64,000 bases of DNA from Lewinellaceae bacterium (GCA_020636325.1 JACJYC010000003.1:558001-622000), one strand, 5' to 3'; positions 16,442 through 26,441 are shown, numbered from the stretch's first letter. The notes: a model not told the origin generated them from the sequence alone. A program made the numbers and translations.

Positions 16442-18421
16442 ATGAACAAGCTGCCGGCTAAAGGCCTCTTGCTGATTGCCTTTGCCATCCTGTCCGGCTC
16501 TGCGATGGCAGCCGGTGTCCCGGATCCCGTAGAGATCGATTCCAGTTTCAGGTATGTGATGCTGGGCAGGGAAGTCCGCTACCTCAAGGTTCGCAGGGAT
16601 GACCTGAAAAAAGCCGACGACGTCTTCCGGTTGGATGATTCGGCCTTTACCCCGATGGATAAACCCGGTTTTTTCTTCGGCCTGGAGGAAAGTTCCATCT
16701 GGCTTAAATTCGACGCCAAGTTCAGGATCCCGCCGGACAAGGAAGCAACCTCCTACCTGATCGAACTGGCCAATCCCTATCTGGACAGTCTTTCCTGCTT
16801 CATTTACGAAGGCGAGGACCGGATTTTCACCAAAAGGCTTGGCCCTGAGGCCCTGGCAGGGGCATCTCACCATCGCAACTGGCAGATCAAGCTGGACACC
16901 GTATCCATTTCGCCGGAAGACAGCCTTACCTTTTTACTCTACATCCCCGCCAGCAAGACCCCCCTGCAATTCGACCTGTACCTGTGGGAAAAAGGCGCCC
17001 GCGCCTGGCAACAGAACGTGGAGAACCTGGTCCTGGTAGCCAGCTTCACGGTATTGCTGTTCTTTCTGGCGCTGATCTGCATAGCCAACAGGGTGATCCG
17101 GTTTTCTTCGCTTTGGTACTATGCGATTTACGTAGCGCTCGGGGCTTTGTTCATCTTCAGTGATCTGGGCCTGGGGTATCAGTATTTATGGCCGGGGTGG
17201 CCCGGATTCCGGCAGCCCTCCAACCTGCTGTTCGCCAATTTGTATTTGCTGGCCGGCCTGCAATTTGTCCGGACCTATTTCAGGGTGGCCTATTATTTTC
17301 CGAACATCAACAAGGGTATGGTCATCGTCATGGGCGTAGCTACGGCGTTGATTCCGTTCACCCTGGCGGTACCGCTGATCGAGCGGATCCGGTTCACCCA
17401 TATTTTATCCCTGCTGCACTATCTGGTGTTCCTGGCGGGATCCGGTTTGGTGGCGGGTGTTTTTGCCTATTCCGCTATCCGGCGGCAAAGGATCATGGCG
17501 GGTTGGTTCCTGATCGGGTTCGGACTGCACGGATTGGCCATTCTGCTGACCATCATGCAATACGTGGGGCTGTTGCCCACCATTTCCTTTACCCGGTTCC
17601 TGGCCAACCAGGGCCATCCGATGACCTTTTTTACCCAGGTGCTGATGATCATCGGCGCCCTGGTAGAAGCCCCCATCCTTTTTTATATTGCTTTTGTGCG
17701 GTTCAAAGGGCTCTATGACCACAACGTGAACCAGGCCCGCGAACTGGCCAACTGGCGGGAGAACCACTGGGACGCCCTCATGATGGGAATTGAATCCGAG
17801 CGCAAAAGGGTGGGGCAGGACCTTCACGATTCGCTGGGCGTACAACTGGCGGCCGCAAAAATGCGGTTGTCCCTGATCGCTGAGGCCAGCGCAAACGGGC
17901 AAAAGGACCAGCTCCGGCAAGTCTCCAAAGACCTTGAAAATGCCCACGGTGATCTGCGCAGGATCTCCCACAACCTGATGCCGCGTTCTCTGGAGAAACT
18001 GGGGCTGGAAGCTGCCATCAAGGAAGACCTGAACCGGATGGAGGTGGCCCAACCTGGTTTGAAAACGCATTTTTACACCAATATCCCGCTGAACCGGCTA
18101 AAGCTTGTGCCCCGCTGGAGTCTTTACCGGATCATGCTTGAGTTATTTACCAACGTCGTTCAACACGCCGGGGCAACCGAGCTCAATGTCCAGATCGTCG
18201 GCACCAATGACCACAATCTGCTGGTCACGGTTGAGGACAACGGCGCCGGGTTCGACCTGAAAAAAATGAACGGCAAAGGGATCGGGATCAAGAACATCGA
18301 AAACAGGGTCAACCTGCTCGGCGGCCGGTTCGACCTGGATTCTTCCCCGGGGCGGGGCACGATTGCCAGCCTTGAAGCGCCTTTGATCCCGCTGCTGGAA
18401 CCTGAGGTCAAGGATATTTAA
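16442..18421 (+). CDS. 7TM-DISM sensor histidine kinase (HisKA_3 type)
   Basis: 659 residues. A signal-like hydrophobic start precedes an extracytoplasmic 7TMR-DISMED2-type domain (to about residue 185, with SSIWLKFDAKF and SYLIELANPYLDSL). Seven hydrophobic spans follow from about 195 to 425. The dimerisation/phosphoacceptor helix is ERKRVGQDLHDSLG with H462, the HisKA_3 form used by NarL-type systems. The ATPase domain has ELFTNVVQHAG (N box), EDNGAGFD (G1) and GKGIGIKNIENRV (G2). It senses an unknown ligand, possibly a carbohydrate as proposed for the DISMED2 fold. The converging gene five bases downstream is a NarL-type regulator and the obvious partner. Confidence 0.9.
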   Translation: MNKLPAKGLLLIAFAILSGSAMAAGVPDPVEIDSSFRYVMLGREVRYLKVRRDDLKKADDVFRLDDSAFTPMDKPGFFFGLEESSIWLKFDAKFRIPPDKEATSYLIELANPYLDSLSCFIYEGEDRIFTKRLGPEALAGASHHRNWQIKLDTVSISPEDSLTFLLYIPASKTPLQFDLYLWEKGARAWQQNVENLVLVASFTVLLFFLALICIANRVIRFSSLWYYAIYVALGALFIFSDLGLGYQYLWPGWPGFRQPSNLLFANLYLLAGLQFVRTYFRVAYYFPNINKGMVIVMGVATALIPFTLAVPLIERIRFTHILSLLHYLVFLAGSGLVAGVFAYSAIRRQRIMAGWFLIGFGLHGLAILLTIMQYVGLLPTISFTRFLANQGHPMTFFTQVLMIIGALVEAPILFYIAFVRFKGLYDHNVNQARELANWRENHWDALMMGIESERKRVGQDLHDSLGVQLAAAKMRLSLIAEASANGQKDQLRQVSKDLENAHGDLRRISHNLMPRSLEKLGLEAAIKEDLNRMEVAQPGLKTHFYTNIPLNRLKLVPRWSLYRIMLELFTNVVQHAGATELNVQIVGTNDHNLLVTVEDNGAGFDLKKMNGKGIGIKNIENRVNLLGGRFDLDSSPGRGTIASLEAPLIPLLEPEVKDI

Positions 18422-18426
18422 CCGCG

Positions 18427-19077
18427 TTACAGAATCTGTTTGTCCTTGGCCAGCTGGATCGCCTCTACGATGTTTTTGGCGCCGAGTTTGGCCAGAATAT
18501 TCTTCCGGTGCGTTTCAATGGTGTTGACGCTGAGAAACAATTCTTTGGCGAGTTCGCCGCTGGTCCTGCCTTCAGCCAGCATGCCCAGGACCTCCGTTTC
18601 CCGGGGGGTGAGGGGAGAAGGTCCGTTCTTTTTGACCGGCGACATCATCCCCTCCGTGATGATATCCCTGACCCGTGCATCAAAATACCGGTTACCTGAA
18701 TAGACCTGCCGAATCGATTCTTCGAGCTCTTCCTTGCTGCTGATCTTCAGCACGTAACCCCGGGCCCCTTTTTGCAGGCTTTCCTGAATGGAGGCAAAGT
18801 CCTCGTGAACGGTCAGCATGATAATTTTGAGTTCAGGCCGGGATGCCAGCAGTTTCTCCATGGTTTCGAACCCGTCCATTTCCGGCATCCCGAGGTCCAG
18901 CAGGATCAGGTCCGGCAATGGATTATGCCGGCAGAACGCCAGCGCTTTTTCCCCGCTGGTGACCGTACCGGCCACTTCAAATCCGGGGATGGTCGATAAC
19001 AGTGCGGTCAGGGCTTCGAGCCACATGCGCTGGTCGTCTGCAATAAGGATCCGGATCGGCTGGCTTTCGGCTGGCAT
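18427..19077 (-). CDS. NarL/FixJ-family response regulator
   Basis: 216 residues. The receiver domain has acidic D14-D15 in LIADDQ, the phosphoacceptor D61 in LILLDLGMPEMDG, T/S in IMLTVHED and K in GYVLKISS. The C-terminal LuxR helix-turn-helix is LTPRETEVLGMLAEGRTSGE, ELFLSVNTIETHRKNILAKL and GAKN. It is the expected partner of the kinase encoded on the opposite strand, whose stop codon is five bases from this one. A convergent rather than operonic pair is less common and means the two genes need separate promoters. The target genes are unknown; the fused ABC ATPase begins 150 bases away in the divergent direction. Confidence 0.92.
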   Translation of the reverse strand: MPAESQPIRILIADDQRMWLEALTALLSTIPGFEVAGTVTSGEKALAFCRHNPLPDLILLDLGMPEMDGFETMEKLLASRPELKIIMLTVHEDFASIQESLQKGARGYVLKISSKEELEESIRQVYSGNRYFDARVRDIITEGMMSPVKKNGPSPLTPRETEVLGMLAEGRTSGELAKELFLSVNTIETHRKNILAKLGAKNIVEAIQLAKDKQIL

Positions 19078-19227
19078 GTACGAAGAAATGTTTTGGTAAA
19101 GATAATATTTTAAGCCTATTCATCCATAAGCTGCGACAAGGGGATATATCTCCGGGTTGAACCGGGCCAGCTTTCCGGAATTTGATTTTTGTGCCTATCT
19201 TCGCCGTCGTTTAACGGTAAGTCTTTT

Positions 19228-20967
19228 ATGTCGGCGAACCTTCTGGAAATTAAAAATTTGCGAATCGAGTTTCCGGGCAAGGATGAATCCTTTGCCGCGG
19301 TTCGAAACATTTCCTTCACGCTGGCCAAAGGCGAGACCCTCGGCATTGTGGGGGAATCCGGTTCGGGGAAATCCATAACCGCCTTGTCGCTCATGGGGTT
19401 GCTGCCGGGCGGCGGCAAGCAGACTTCCGGGGAGATCTGGTTTCAGGGCAAAGGTTTTGACCAGGCCCAGGACCTTTCGGAAGCGTCGCCCCAGGTGCGC
19501 CGCCGGTTGCGGGGCGACCGGCTTTCCATGATCTTCCAGGAGCCGATGACTTCCCTGAATCCGGTCATTCGCTGCGGCGAACAGGTCGCGGAATCCCTGA
19601 TGGTTCATGAAGGGCTGTCAAAGGCGGAAGCGATCAGCAGGACAAAAAAGCTGTTTGAAGAGGTCAGGCTGACCGACCCGGAACGCATCCTGCAGTCCTA
19701 TCCGCATCAACTATCCGGCGGGCAGCGGCAACGGGTCATGATCGCCATGGCGCTGGCTTCCAGGCCGGACATCCTCATTGCCGACGAACCCACTACGGCC
19801 CTGGATGTGACCGTTCAAAGCGCCATCCTCAGCCTGTTCAAGGACCTGCGCGAATCCATCGGCAGCGGGGTCATTTTCATTTCGCACGACCTGGGCGTGA
19901 TTGCCGAACTGGCTGATCGCGTCCTGATCATGCGAAAAGGCGAAATTGTGGAGTCCGGCAAGGTTGAAGAAGTCTTCTCCAACCCCAAACATCCTTATAC
20001 AAAAGCCTTGCTGGCGTGCCGGCCCCCGCTTGACCGGCAATTGAAGCGGTTGCCTACGGTCGAGCTGTTTGAAAAGGGAAATTCGGATATCTCCGTAGCT
20101 GCTGCCAAAAAGCAAGCCGCCGTTTCCCCCGCCGACCTTGAAGCGCGGCGCCGGTTCCTGTCCGGCCAGCCTCCGATGCTGGAAGCCCGGGGGCTGAAGG
20201 TCCGTTTTCCGTCGGGCAAAAACTGGCTGGGCAAACCCGTTTCCTGGGTCAATGCGGTCGATGAAGTTGACCTGAGCATACGGGCCGGCGAATGCCTCGG
20301 CCTGGTCGGCGAGTCGGGCAGCGGCAAAACCACCCTGGGCCGGACCTTGCTTGGCCTCCAGAAAGCGGACGGCGGGGCCTTGTCCTTCATGGATCAGGAA
20401 ATAGACTCCGCAGGTGAAGAACACTGGGCACGCCTGCGGAAGGATATGCAAATTGTCTTTCAGGACCCATACGGATCGTTGAACCCCAGAATGACCGTTG
20501 GGGATGCGGTTGCCGAACCGATCCGCACCCACCGCAACGGCCTCTCAAAGAAAGACACCGCTGATAAAGCCCTTGAATTAATGCTGAAGACCGGGCTGGG
20601 AAAGGAGCATTTCAACCGGTATCCGTTCCAGCTTTCCGGCGGGCAGCGGCAAAGGGCCTGCATCGCCAGAGCCCTTGCCGTAGAACCCCGGTTTCTGGTG
20701 TGCGACGAACCCGTTTCCGCGTTGGATGTTTCTGTTCAGGCCCAGATCCTGAACCTGTTGTCGGCTTTGAAGGAGGAATTCGGGTTAACCTACCTTTTTA
20801 TTTCGCATGACTTGTCGGTCGTGAAGTTCATTTCCGATCGCATTATGGTGATGCAAAACGGTAAGGTCATCGAACAAGGGGATCCCGCGGAAATTTACAG
20901 CCATCCGCAGCACCCCTACACCCGAAAGCTGATCGCAGCCATTCCAAAAAAAATTGACCGGTTTTGA
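19228..20967 (+). CDS. Fused double ABC ATPase of a peptide or nickel transporter (DppD-DppF type)
   Basis: 579 residues with two complete nucleotide-binding domains in one chain. First: Walker A GESGSGKS, signature LSGGQRQRV, Walker B ILIADEPTTALD, then the C-terminal peptide-transporter tail SNPKHPYTKALLACRPP. Second: Walker A GESGSGKTTLG, signature LSGGQRQRACIARAL, Walker B FLVCDEPVSALD, tail SHPQHPYTRKLIAAIPKK. Fused forms such as GsiA or YejF energise uptake of oligopeptides, glutathione or related substrates. No permease or binding-protein gene lies nearby, so its membrane partners must be elsewhere. The frame runs back to 19189, but MSANLLEIKNLRIEFPG from the ATG at 19228 is the natural start. 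Confidence 0.92.
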   Translation: MSANLLEIKNLRIEFPGKDESFAAVRNISFTLAKGETLGIVGESGSGKSITALSLMGLLPGGGKQTSGEIWFQGKGFDQAQDLSEASPQVRRRLRGDRLSMIFQEPMTSLNPVIRCGEQVAESLMVHEGLSKAEAISRTKKLFEEVRLTDPERILQSYPHQLSGGQRQRVMIAMALASRPDILIADEPTTALDVTVQSAILSLFKDLRESIGSGVIFISHDLGVIAELADRVLIMRKGEIVESGKVEEVFSNPKHPYTKALLACRPPLDRQLKRLPTVELFEKGNSDISVAAAKKQAAVSPADLEARRRFLSGQPPMLEARGLKVRFPSGKNWLGKPVSWVNAVDEVDLSIRAGECLGLVGESGSGKTTLGRTLLGLQKADGGALSFMDQEIDSAGEEHWARLRKDMQIVFQDPYGSLNPRMTVGDAVAEPIRTHRNGLSKKDTADKALELMLKTGLGKEHFNRYPFQLSGGQRQRACIARALAVEPRFLVCDEPVSALDVSVQAQILNLLSALKEEFGLTYLFISHDLSVVKFISDRIMVMQNGKVIEQGDPAEIYSHPQHPYTRKLIAAIPKKIDRF

Positions 20968-21110
20968 AAAAACACCCCGTTTTGGTCAACGTTTTTTTGA
21001 TTTGAACCGTCTATATTATGACGATGGTCCGAAAATCCGGTACAGTCGTCGATTATTCAGAACCCTGAACCCGGAAACCCTTAATTTTAAGCAATCTACC
21101 TGTTATTGTC

Positions 21111-21344
21111 ATGGAAAAAAGATCAGCCCGAACCGTACTGCTAACCTTGATCGGCATTGCCAGTTTCCTGTCCTATCTTTACCTGCAACGCGCCAGAGTG
21201 GCCGACCAGTTAAGTGAAGAAGACCAGATAACAATCGAAGAGGTCGAGGTCGGCGATGACTTCCAGCAAGAAGTCCACCTGCCTGATGTCCAAATGATCC
21301 AAAAGCTCGTTGAAACCGGAAAACGCCTGATACCCGGCTCGTAA
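21111..21344 (+). CDS. Small membrane-anchored protein of unknown function
   Basis: 77 residues. One hydrophobic segment, TVLLTLIGIASFLSYLYLQ at about residues 8-26, is followed by an acidic region (SEEDQITIEEVEVGDD) and a basic end. The topology suggests a single-pass inner-membrane protein with a short soluble tail. It lies 15 bases upstream of the alpha/beta hydrolase gene on the same strand, so the two are probably co-transcribed. I do not recognise a family. Confidence 0.6.
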   Translation: MEKRSARTVLLTLIGIASFLSYLYLQRARVADQLSEEDQITIEEVEVGDDFQQEVHLPDVQMIQKLVETGKRLIPGS

Positions 21345-21359
21345 AGCGTCTGGTATACC

Positions 21360-22220
21360 ATGCAAGTTTTAAGTCCCGTTCCCAAAGGAACGATCGTACA
21401 GGAAGTCCTTTCCCTGCCCTCATTTTGGTACAAGCTTTCGAAGGTGAACACCACCGGTCTGGGAGCCTCCAAAATCCGTTATGGCCGCCATTCCCGGCAA
21501 TACATCATTCGAATAGATCCCATGGGCAGCCCCGCTCCTCCCGGTAAGGCCGTTGTGTATTTTCACGGCGGCGGCTGGCGATTCGGGAAACCCGAATTTT
21601 TTCTGTCCAATGCCAAGGTCCTTGCTGCCGCGGGATTCAAGGTATATCTCCCATCGGTTCGCCGCATTCCCTGGGCGGATTACAAGACCATCCGCAAAGA
21701 TTTGAACGCCGTGCTGTTAACGGTGCTGGACGACCTTCGTACCGACGGCCTGGCGCCGGCCGGTTTGGTCCTCGGCGGAATGTCGGCAGGCGGGAACCTC
21801 GCCGCGCTGTCGGCATTTGATGATGAGGTCAGAACAGGCACCGGCCTTGCCCGGACTGATTTTGCCGGATTGTTTCTTTGCGGCGCGCCGCTGAATCTCC
21901 GGCTGATGGCGCCCTCCGTTATCGTGCGGGGGTTCGCCGGCAAAAGGGAAGGCAAACTGTTTTCTGCCGCCAATCCGGTGGAACGCTTATCCAATGAGGA
22001 AGACATCCCGGTTCTGTGCATTCACGGCGAAAAAGACGGACTGGTGGAATTCTCTTCAGCCGTCTCCTTTATCGAACAACTCAAAGCCGTTAACCGGAAG
22101 GAAACGGTTTTCGAGGTCCTCCGGCAGGGCACCCACCTGGACGCCGGCTCCTGGGCCTACGAAAACAACCACCAGCGATCCGTTTTATTGGATTGGCTGG
22201 ACCGGTATTGCACTTCGTAA
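21360..22220 (+). CDS. Alpha/beta hydrolase (HSL-like esterase)
   Basis: 286 residues. The oxyanion-hole motif is HGGGWRFGKPEF and the nucleophile elbow is GGMSAGGNLAALS, both typical of the hormone-sensitive-lipase or esterase/lipase group. The catalytic acid and histidine are probably in CIHGEKDGLVEF and RQGTHLDAGSW. No signal peptide is evident, so a cytoplasmic esterase of small acyl esters is the simplest reading. The natural substrate is unknown. The start follows the short membrane-protein gene by 15 bases. Confidence 0.82.
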   Translation: MQVLSPVPKGTIVQEVLSLPSFWYKLSKVNTTGLGASKIRYGRHSRQYIIRIDPMGSPAPPGKAVVYFHGGGWRFGKPEFFLSNAKVLAAAGFKVYLPSVRRIPWADYKTIRKDLNAVLLTVLDDLRTDGLAPAGLVLGGMSAGGNLAALSAFDDEVRTGTGLARTDFAGLFLCGAPLNLRLMAPSVIVRGFAGKREGKLFSAANPVERLSNEEDIPVLCIHGEKDGLVEFSSAVSFIEQLKAVNRKETVFEVLRQGTHLDAGSWAYENNHQRSVLLDWLDRYCTS

Positions 22221-22363
22221 GTCAGCAACCATTCAAGCTATTGATAATTAATGATTTACGATCAAAAACCTTCTTTATCTAGGTCGTAAGTCTTGTACAA
22301 AAAGAATTCCCGCCATCAATCCCGGCATTTATTTTTGCACCTCATAATTATGCACAACAGCTA

Positions 22364-24043
22364 ATGGAGGAATTGAATAAATACAGCCGTACGGTTACCC
22401 AGGACGAGACGCAGCCGGCTTCACAGGCGATGTTGATCGGAACAGGCCTAAGCCTCGATGATTTGAAAAAGGCGCAGGTAGGGATCGTCAGTACCGGCTG
22501 GGAAGGGAATACCTGCAATATGCACCTGAACGGGTTGGCAGAGATCGTGAAGCAAGGCGTCCGGGAAAGCGATCTGGTCGGGCTGATCTTCCATACGATC
22601 GGCGTGAGCGACGGGATTTCCATGGGTACGGCGGGCATGCGCTATTCGTTGCCGTCCCGGGACCTGATAGCCGATTCCATTGAAACCGTGGTTTCGGCCC
22701 AATGGTACGACGCTGTTGTGCCGGTGGTCGGTTGCGATAAGAACATGCCTGGCGCGATGATGGCTTTGGGGCGACTCAACCGGCCCGCTATACTGGTTTA
22801 CGGCGGCACCATCAGCCCCGGCCACTACAAAGGCCAGACCCTGGATATCATTTCGGCCTTTGAAGCCTTGGGCAAAAAGATTGCGGGCAAAATATCGGAT
22901 GAAGATTATCAGGGGGTTGTGGCCAATGCCTGCCCCGGCCCGGGCGCCTGCGGCGGCATGTATACCGCCAACACCATGGCTTCCGCCATTGAGGCCCTCG
23001 GCATGAGCCTGCCCAATAACTCCTCGGTGCCGGCGAGCGATCCCGGCAAACTGGATGATTGCCATCGCGTCGGCAAAGCCATCCGCCACCTGCTCGAAAA
23101 GGATATCAAACCGCGGGATATCATGACCCGGAAGGCCTTCGAGAATGCGGTTACCCTGGTCACTATTTTAGGCGGCAGCACCAACGCGGTGTTGCACCTG
23201 CTCGCCATCGCCCGTTCGGTGGAGGTAGATTTCACCATTGATGACTTCCAGCGGATCAGCGACAAAACGCCGTTCTTGGCCGACCTGAAGCCCAGCGGCA
23301 AATACGTCATGGAGGACCTGTTCAGGGTCGGCGGCGTACAGGCTGTGCTGAAGCTGCTGCTGGAGGCGGGCTACCTTCACGGAGACTGCCTCACCGTCAC
23401 CGGAAAGACCATGGCCGAAAATCTGCAGGATGCGCCCACCCTTGCCGGCGGGCAAGCCATCCTTCGTCCGTTCGACCAACCCATCAAACCGACCGGCCAT
23501 ATCCAGATCCTGTACGGCAACCTGGCGGAACAAGGGTCTGTCGCCAAAATCACCGGTAAGGAAGGAGAAGTGTTTACCGGTACCGCAAGGGTTTTTGACG
23601 GAGAGGAAGCAGCCAACGCCGCGATCGTCAACAAAGTGCTGCGCCCCGGCGATGTGGTGGTCATCCGGTATTGCGGTCCGAAAGGCGGTCCCGGCATGCC
23701 GGAAATGCTGAAGCCGACCTCCGCCATTATGGGCGAAGGCCTGGGTACAAGCGTTGCCCTGATCACGGACGGCCGTTTTTCCGGCGGCACGCACGGCTTT
23801 GTGGTCGGGCATATCACCCCGGAAGCGCAGGAAGGCGGCCTGATCGGCCTGTTGAGAGACGGTGACCGGATCACTATTGATGCCGCCAGTAACCGGATCC
23901 ACGCCCACCTGGAACCTGCCGAGATCGAAGCCCGGAAAAAGGCCTGGACCGCACCTCCTCTGCCGGCGACAAAGGGTATTCTGAAGAAATACGCACAATC
24001 CGTCTCCTCGGCCAGCAACGGCTGCGTTACGGATGAGTTATAA
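22364..24043 (+). CDS. ilvD: Dihydroxy-acid dehydratase
   Basis: 559 residues, standard for IlvD. It converts 2,3-dihydroxy-isovalerate or -methylvalerate into the 2-oxo acids that precede valine and isoleucine. The iron-sulfur ligands are visible in the family motifs VVGCDKNMPGAMMA and NACPGPGACGGMYTANTM; the C-terminal GPKGGPGMPEML and TDGRFSGGTHG segments complete the signature. It opens the ilvD-ilvB-ilvN run. A -7 element, TATTTTTG, at 22330-22337 lies 26 bases before the ATG. The alternative activities of this family (sugar-acid dehydratases) are unlikely given the operon. Confidence 0.96.
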   Translation: MEELNKYSRTVTQDETQPASQAMLIGTGLSLDDLKKAQVGIVSTGWEGNTCNMHLNGLAEIVKQGVRESDLVGLIFHTIGVSDGISMGTAGMRYSLPSRDLIADSIETVVSAQWYDAVVPVVGCDKNMPGAMMALGRLNRPAILVYGGTISPGHYKGQTLDIISAFEALGKKIAGKISDEDYQGVVANACPGPGACGGMYTANTMASAIEALGMSLPNNSSVPASDPGKLDDCHRVGKAIRHLLEKDIKPRDIMTRKAFENAVTLVTILGGSTNAVLHLLAIARSVEVDFTIDDFQRISDKTPFLADLKPSGKYVMEDLFRVGGVQAVLKLLLEAGYLHGDCLTVTGKTMAENLQDAPTLAGGQAILRPFDQPIKPTGHIQILYGNLAEQGSVAKITGKEGEVFTGTARVFDGEEAANAAIVNKVLRPGDVVVIRYCGPKGGPGMPEMLKPTSAIMGEGLGTSVALITDGRFSGGTHGFVVGHITPEAQEGGLIGLLRDGDRITIDAASNRIHAHLEPAEIEARKKAWTAPPLPATKGILKKYAQSVSSASNGCVTDEL

Positions 24044-24059
24044 GCAAAATCAATGTGCC

Positions 24060-25808
24060 ATGACCAAAAAAGAAAAAGTATCCGAACAGGCTGCGCCCGC
24101 AATGGAAAAAATGCGCATCCGGGGCGCTGAAGCGGTTCTTGAATGTCTGCTGGCGGAAGGTGTCGACACCATTTTCGGCTACCCCGGCGGCGCGATCATG
24201 CCCGTTTATGACGCCCTTTTTGACTACCAGGACAGGATCCGGCACATCCTGCCGCGCCACGAACAAGGCGCTATTCACGCAGCGGAGGGTTATGCCCGCG
24301 TTACGCGCAAGACCGGCGTATGCATGGCCACCTCCGGCCCCGGCGCAACTAACCTGATCACCGGCATCGGGGATGCCATCATGGATTCCACTCCGCTGGT
24401 CTGCATCACCGGCCAGGTAGCCAGCCATTTGCTGGGCTCCGACGCCTTCCAGGAAACGGATGTGATCAATTGCACGATCCCCCTGACCAAGTGGAATTAC
24501 CAGATCACCAAGGCCGACGAAATTCCGGCTGTTTTTGCCAAGGCCTTTTACATCGCCAATTCAGGGCGTCCTGGGCCGGTCGTCATCGACATCACCAAGA
24601 ATGCCCAGCTGGATATGCTGGACTTTGAATACGCCAGGCGCCCCTATATCAGAAGCTATCACCCGTTTCCGGTACCTGAAGATCACGCGATACAGGCCGC
24701 TGCGGACCTGATCAATGCCGCCAGGAAGCCGATGATCCTGGCTGGCCACGGCATTCAGATCGCTCACGCGCAGGAAGCTTTCGGGAAATTCATCGATAAA
24801 ACAGGTATTCCCTTTGCCTGTACCATTCACGGGCTTTCATCCCTGCCCTCCACGCACCCGTTGCATATGGGCATGCTGGGCATGCACGGCAATTATGGCC
24901 CGAATCTCAAACAAAATGAATGCGATGTCCTGATCGCCATCGGCATGCGCTTTGATGACCGGGTTACCGGCCGCCTGACCAGTTACGCCAAACAGGCCAA
25001 AGTGATCCACATCGAGATCGATGCCTCTGAGATCAACAAAAACGTCCATGCCGAAGTCCCGATCCATTCAGACGCCAAACTGGCGCTGGAATTGCTGCTG
25101 CCCAAGGTTCAGGAAAAGACCTATCCGGACTGGGTAGAGTCGTTCAGGGAATGCTACAGGAAGGAGGTCGAGCTGGTCATCAACCGGGATTTGACACCGT
25201 CTCCCGAAGACCAGATCCGCATGGCCATGGTGGTCAAAGAGGTCAGCGATCAGACCCGCGGCATGGCGGTGGTCGCCACCGACGTCGGCCAGCACCAGAT
25301 GGTGGCAGCCCGGTATTACCGGTTTGAAGACACCAACCAATGGGTTTCATCCGGCGGCGCCGGTACCATGGGATACGGACTTCCGGCTGCTTTCGGCGCC
25401 AAACTGGCCCAACCCGGGCGCGAGGTGGTTGCCTTCATTGGGGACGGGGGCTTCCAGATGACCCTCCAGGAACTGGGCATGTGCGCACAGTGGAATGTCG
25501 GTGTGAAGATTATCATCCTGGACAATAACTACCTGGGTATGGTCCGGCAGTGGCAACAATTGTTCCATGAAAGGCGGTATTCCTCTGTTGAACTCCAAAA
25601 TCCCGATTTCATCAAGATCGCCGAAGGGTTCGGTGTTCCGGGCAGGAAGATCGCCAAGCCCGGAGAATTGAAGGCAGCGGTATCCGAATTGCTTTCCCAC
25701 GACGGCCCTTTCCTGTTGCACGTCATGGTCGAAAAAGAACACAACGTCTTCCCGATGGTGCCTTCCGGCGCTGCGGTGGATGAAATTAAACTTACGCCTG
25801 AATTTTAA
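24060..25808 (+). CDS. ilvB: Acetolactate synthase, large (catalytic) subunit
   Basis: 582 residues from the ATG at 24060. An in-frame ATG at 24033 overlaps the ilvD end and cannot be excluded. ThDP-dependent enzyme that condenses two pyruvates to acetolactate, or pyruvate with 2-oxobutyrate. The N-terminal GYPGGAIMPVYDALFD carries the pattern of the catalytic domain, HEQGAIHAAEGYARVT contains the catalytic glutamate, and GDGGFQMTLQELGMCAQWN is the ThDP/Mg motif (GDG-x-NN variant ending ILDNNYLGMV). The gap to ilvD is 16 bases and to ilvN 14 bases, so the three are one transcription unit. Confidence 0.95.
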   Translation: MTKKEKVSEQAAPAMEKMRIRGAEAVLECLLAEGVDTIFGYPGGAIMPVYDALFDYQDRIRHILPRHEQGAIHAAEGYARVTRKTGVCMATSGPGATNLITGIGDAIMDSTPLVCITGQVASHLLGSDAFQETDVINCTIPLTKWNYQITKADEIPAVFAKAFYIANSGRPGPVVIDITKNAQLDMLDFEYARRPYIRSYHPFPVPEDHAIQAAADLINAARKPMILAGHGIQIAHAQEAFGKFIDKTGIPFACTIHGLSSLPSTHPLHMGMLGMHGNYGPNLKQNECDVLIAIGMRFDDRVTGRLTSYAKQAKVIHIEIDASEINKNVHAEVPIHSDAKLALELLLPKVQEKTYPDWVESFRECYRKEVELVINRDLTPSPEDQIRMAMVVKEVSDQTRGMAVVATDVGQHQMVAARYYRFEDTNQWVSSGGAGTMGYGLPAAFGAKLAQPGREVVAFIGDGGFQMTLQELGMCAQWNVGVKIIILDNNYLGMVRQWQQLFHERRYSSVELQNPDFIKIAEGFGVPGRKIAKPGELKAAVSELLSHDGPFLLHVMVEKEHNVFPMVPSGAAVDEIKLTPEF

Positions 25809-25822
25809 ATCTATCCGAAGCC

Positions 25823-26371
25823 ATGTCGCAAACCAATAAATATACCCTGACGGTTTTCACGGAGAATCAGACGGGGTTGTTGTCCAGGGTGGTATCCATC
25901 TTCACCCGCCGCCACATCAACGTAGAGAGCCTGACGACCTCCAAATCGTCCATGCCGAGGATACACCGCTTCACCATAGTGGTGGAAACGACCCACGAAA
26001 TGGTGGAAAAACTGGTGGCGCAACTGGACAAGCAGGTCGACGTGCTCAAGGCGTTTTACTACGAACCGCATGAGATCGTTTTTCAGGAAATCGCCTTGTA
26101 TAAGGTGCCCATGCATATTTTTTCCAACAGCGACAAGGTAGAGACCCTCATCCGTTCACACAATGCCAGGATACTTTCCATTGAACCTGAATACGTTGTG
26201 ATCGAAAAGACCGGCCACGAACGGGAAACGGAAGCCCTGCTTACCGACCTCAGGGAGATCGGCATCTACGAATTCGTCCGGTCGGGTAGGGTAGCGGTGG
26301 TAAAGGCTATGGAACGGTTGAATACTTACCTACAGTCGCTGGAGAAAAATGCGGCGCAGAACGGCCATTAG
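25823..26371 (+). CDS. ilvN: Acetolactate synthase, small (regulatory) subunit
   Basis: 182 residues. The N-terminal ACT domain begins YTLTVFTENQTGLLSRVVSI and contains RRHINVESLTTS, the usual place of feedback inhibition by valine. A longer C-terminal half is present, as in IlvH/IlvN small subunits of about 160-180 residues. It binds the IlvB product encoded 14 bases upstream and controls its activity. ilvC, often next in Bacteroidota, is absent here; the following gene is an unrelated exported protein. Confidence 0.94.
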   Translation: MSQTNKYTLTVFTENQTGLLSRVVSIFTRRHINVESLTTSKSSMPRIHRFTIVVETTHEMVEKLVAQLDKQVDVLKAFYYEPHEIVFQEIALYKVPMHIFSNSDKVETLIRSHNARILSIEPEYVVIEKTGHERETEALLTDLREIGIYEFVRSGRVAVVKAMERLNTYLQSLEKNAAQNGH

Positions 26372-26441
26372 CAATTCCTGGAACAGGCCAATAAGCAAAA
26401 AGGGACCGGAAAACGTTCTTAGTTTATAATCCGTCCCGTTT

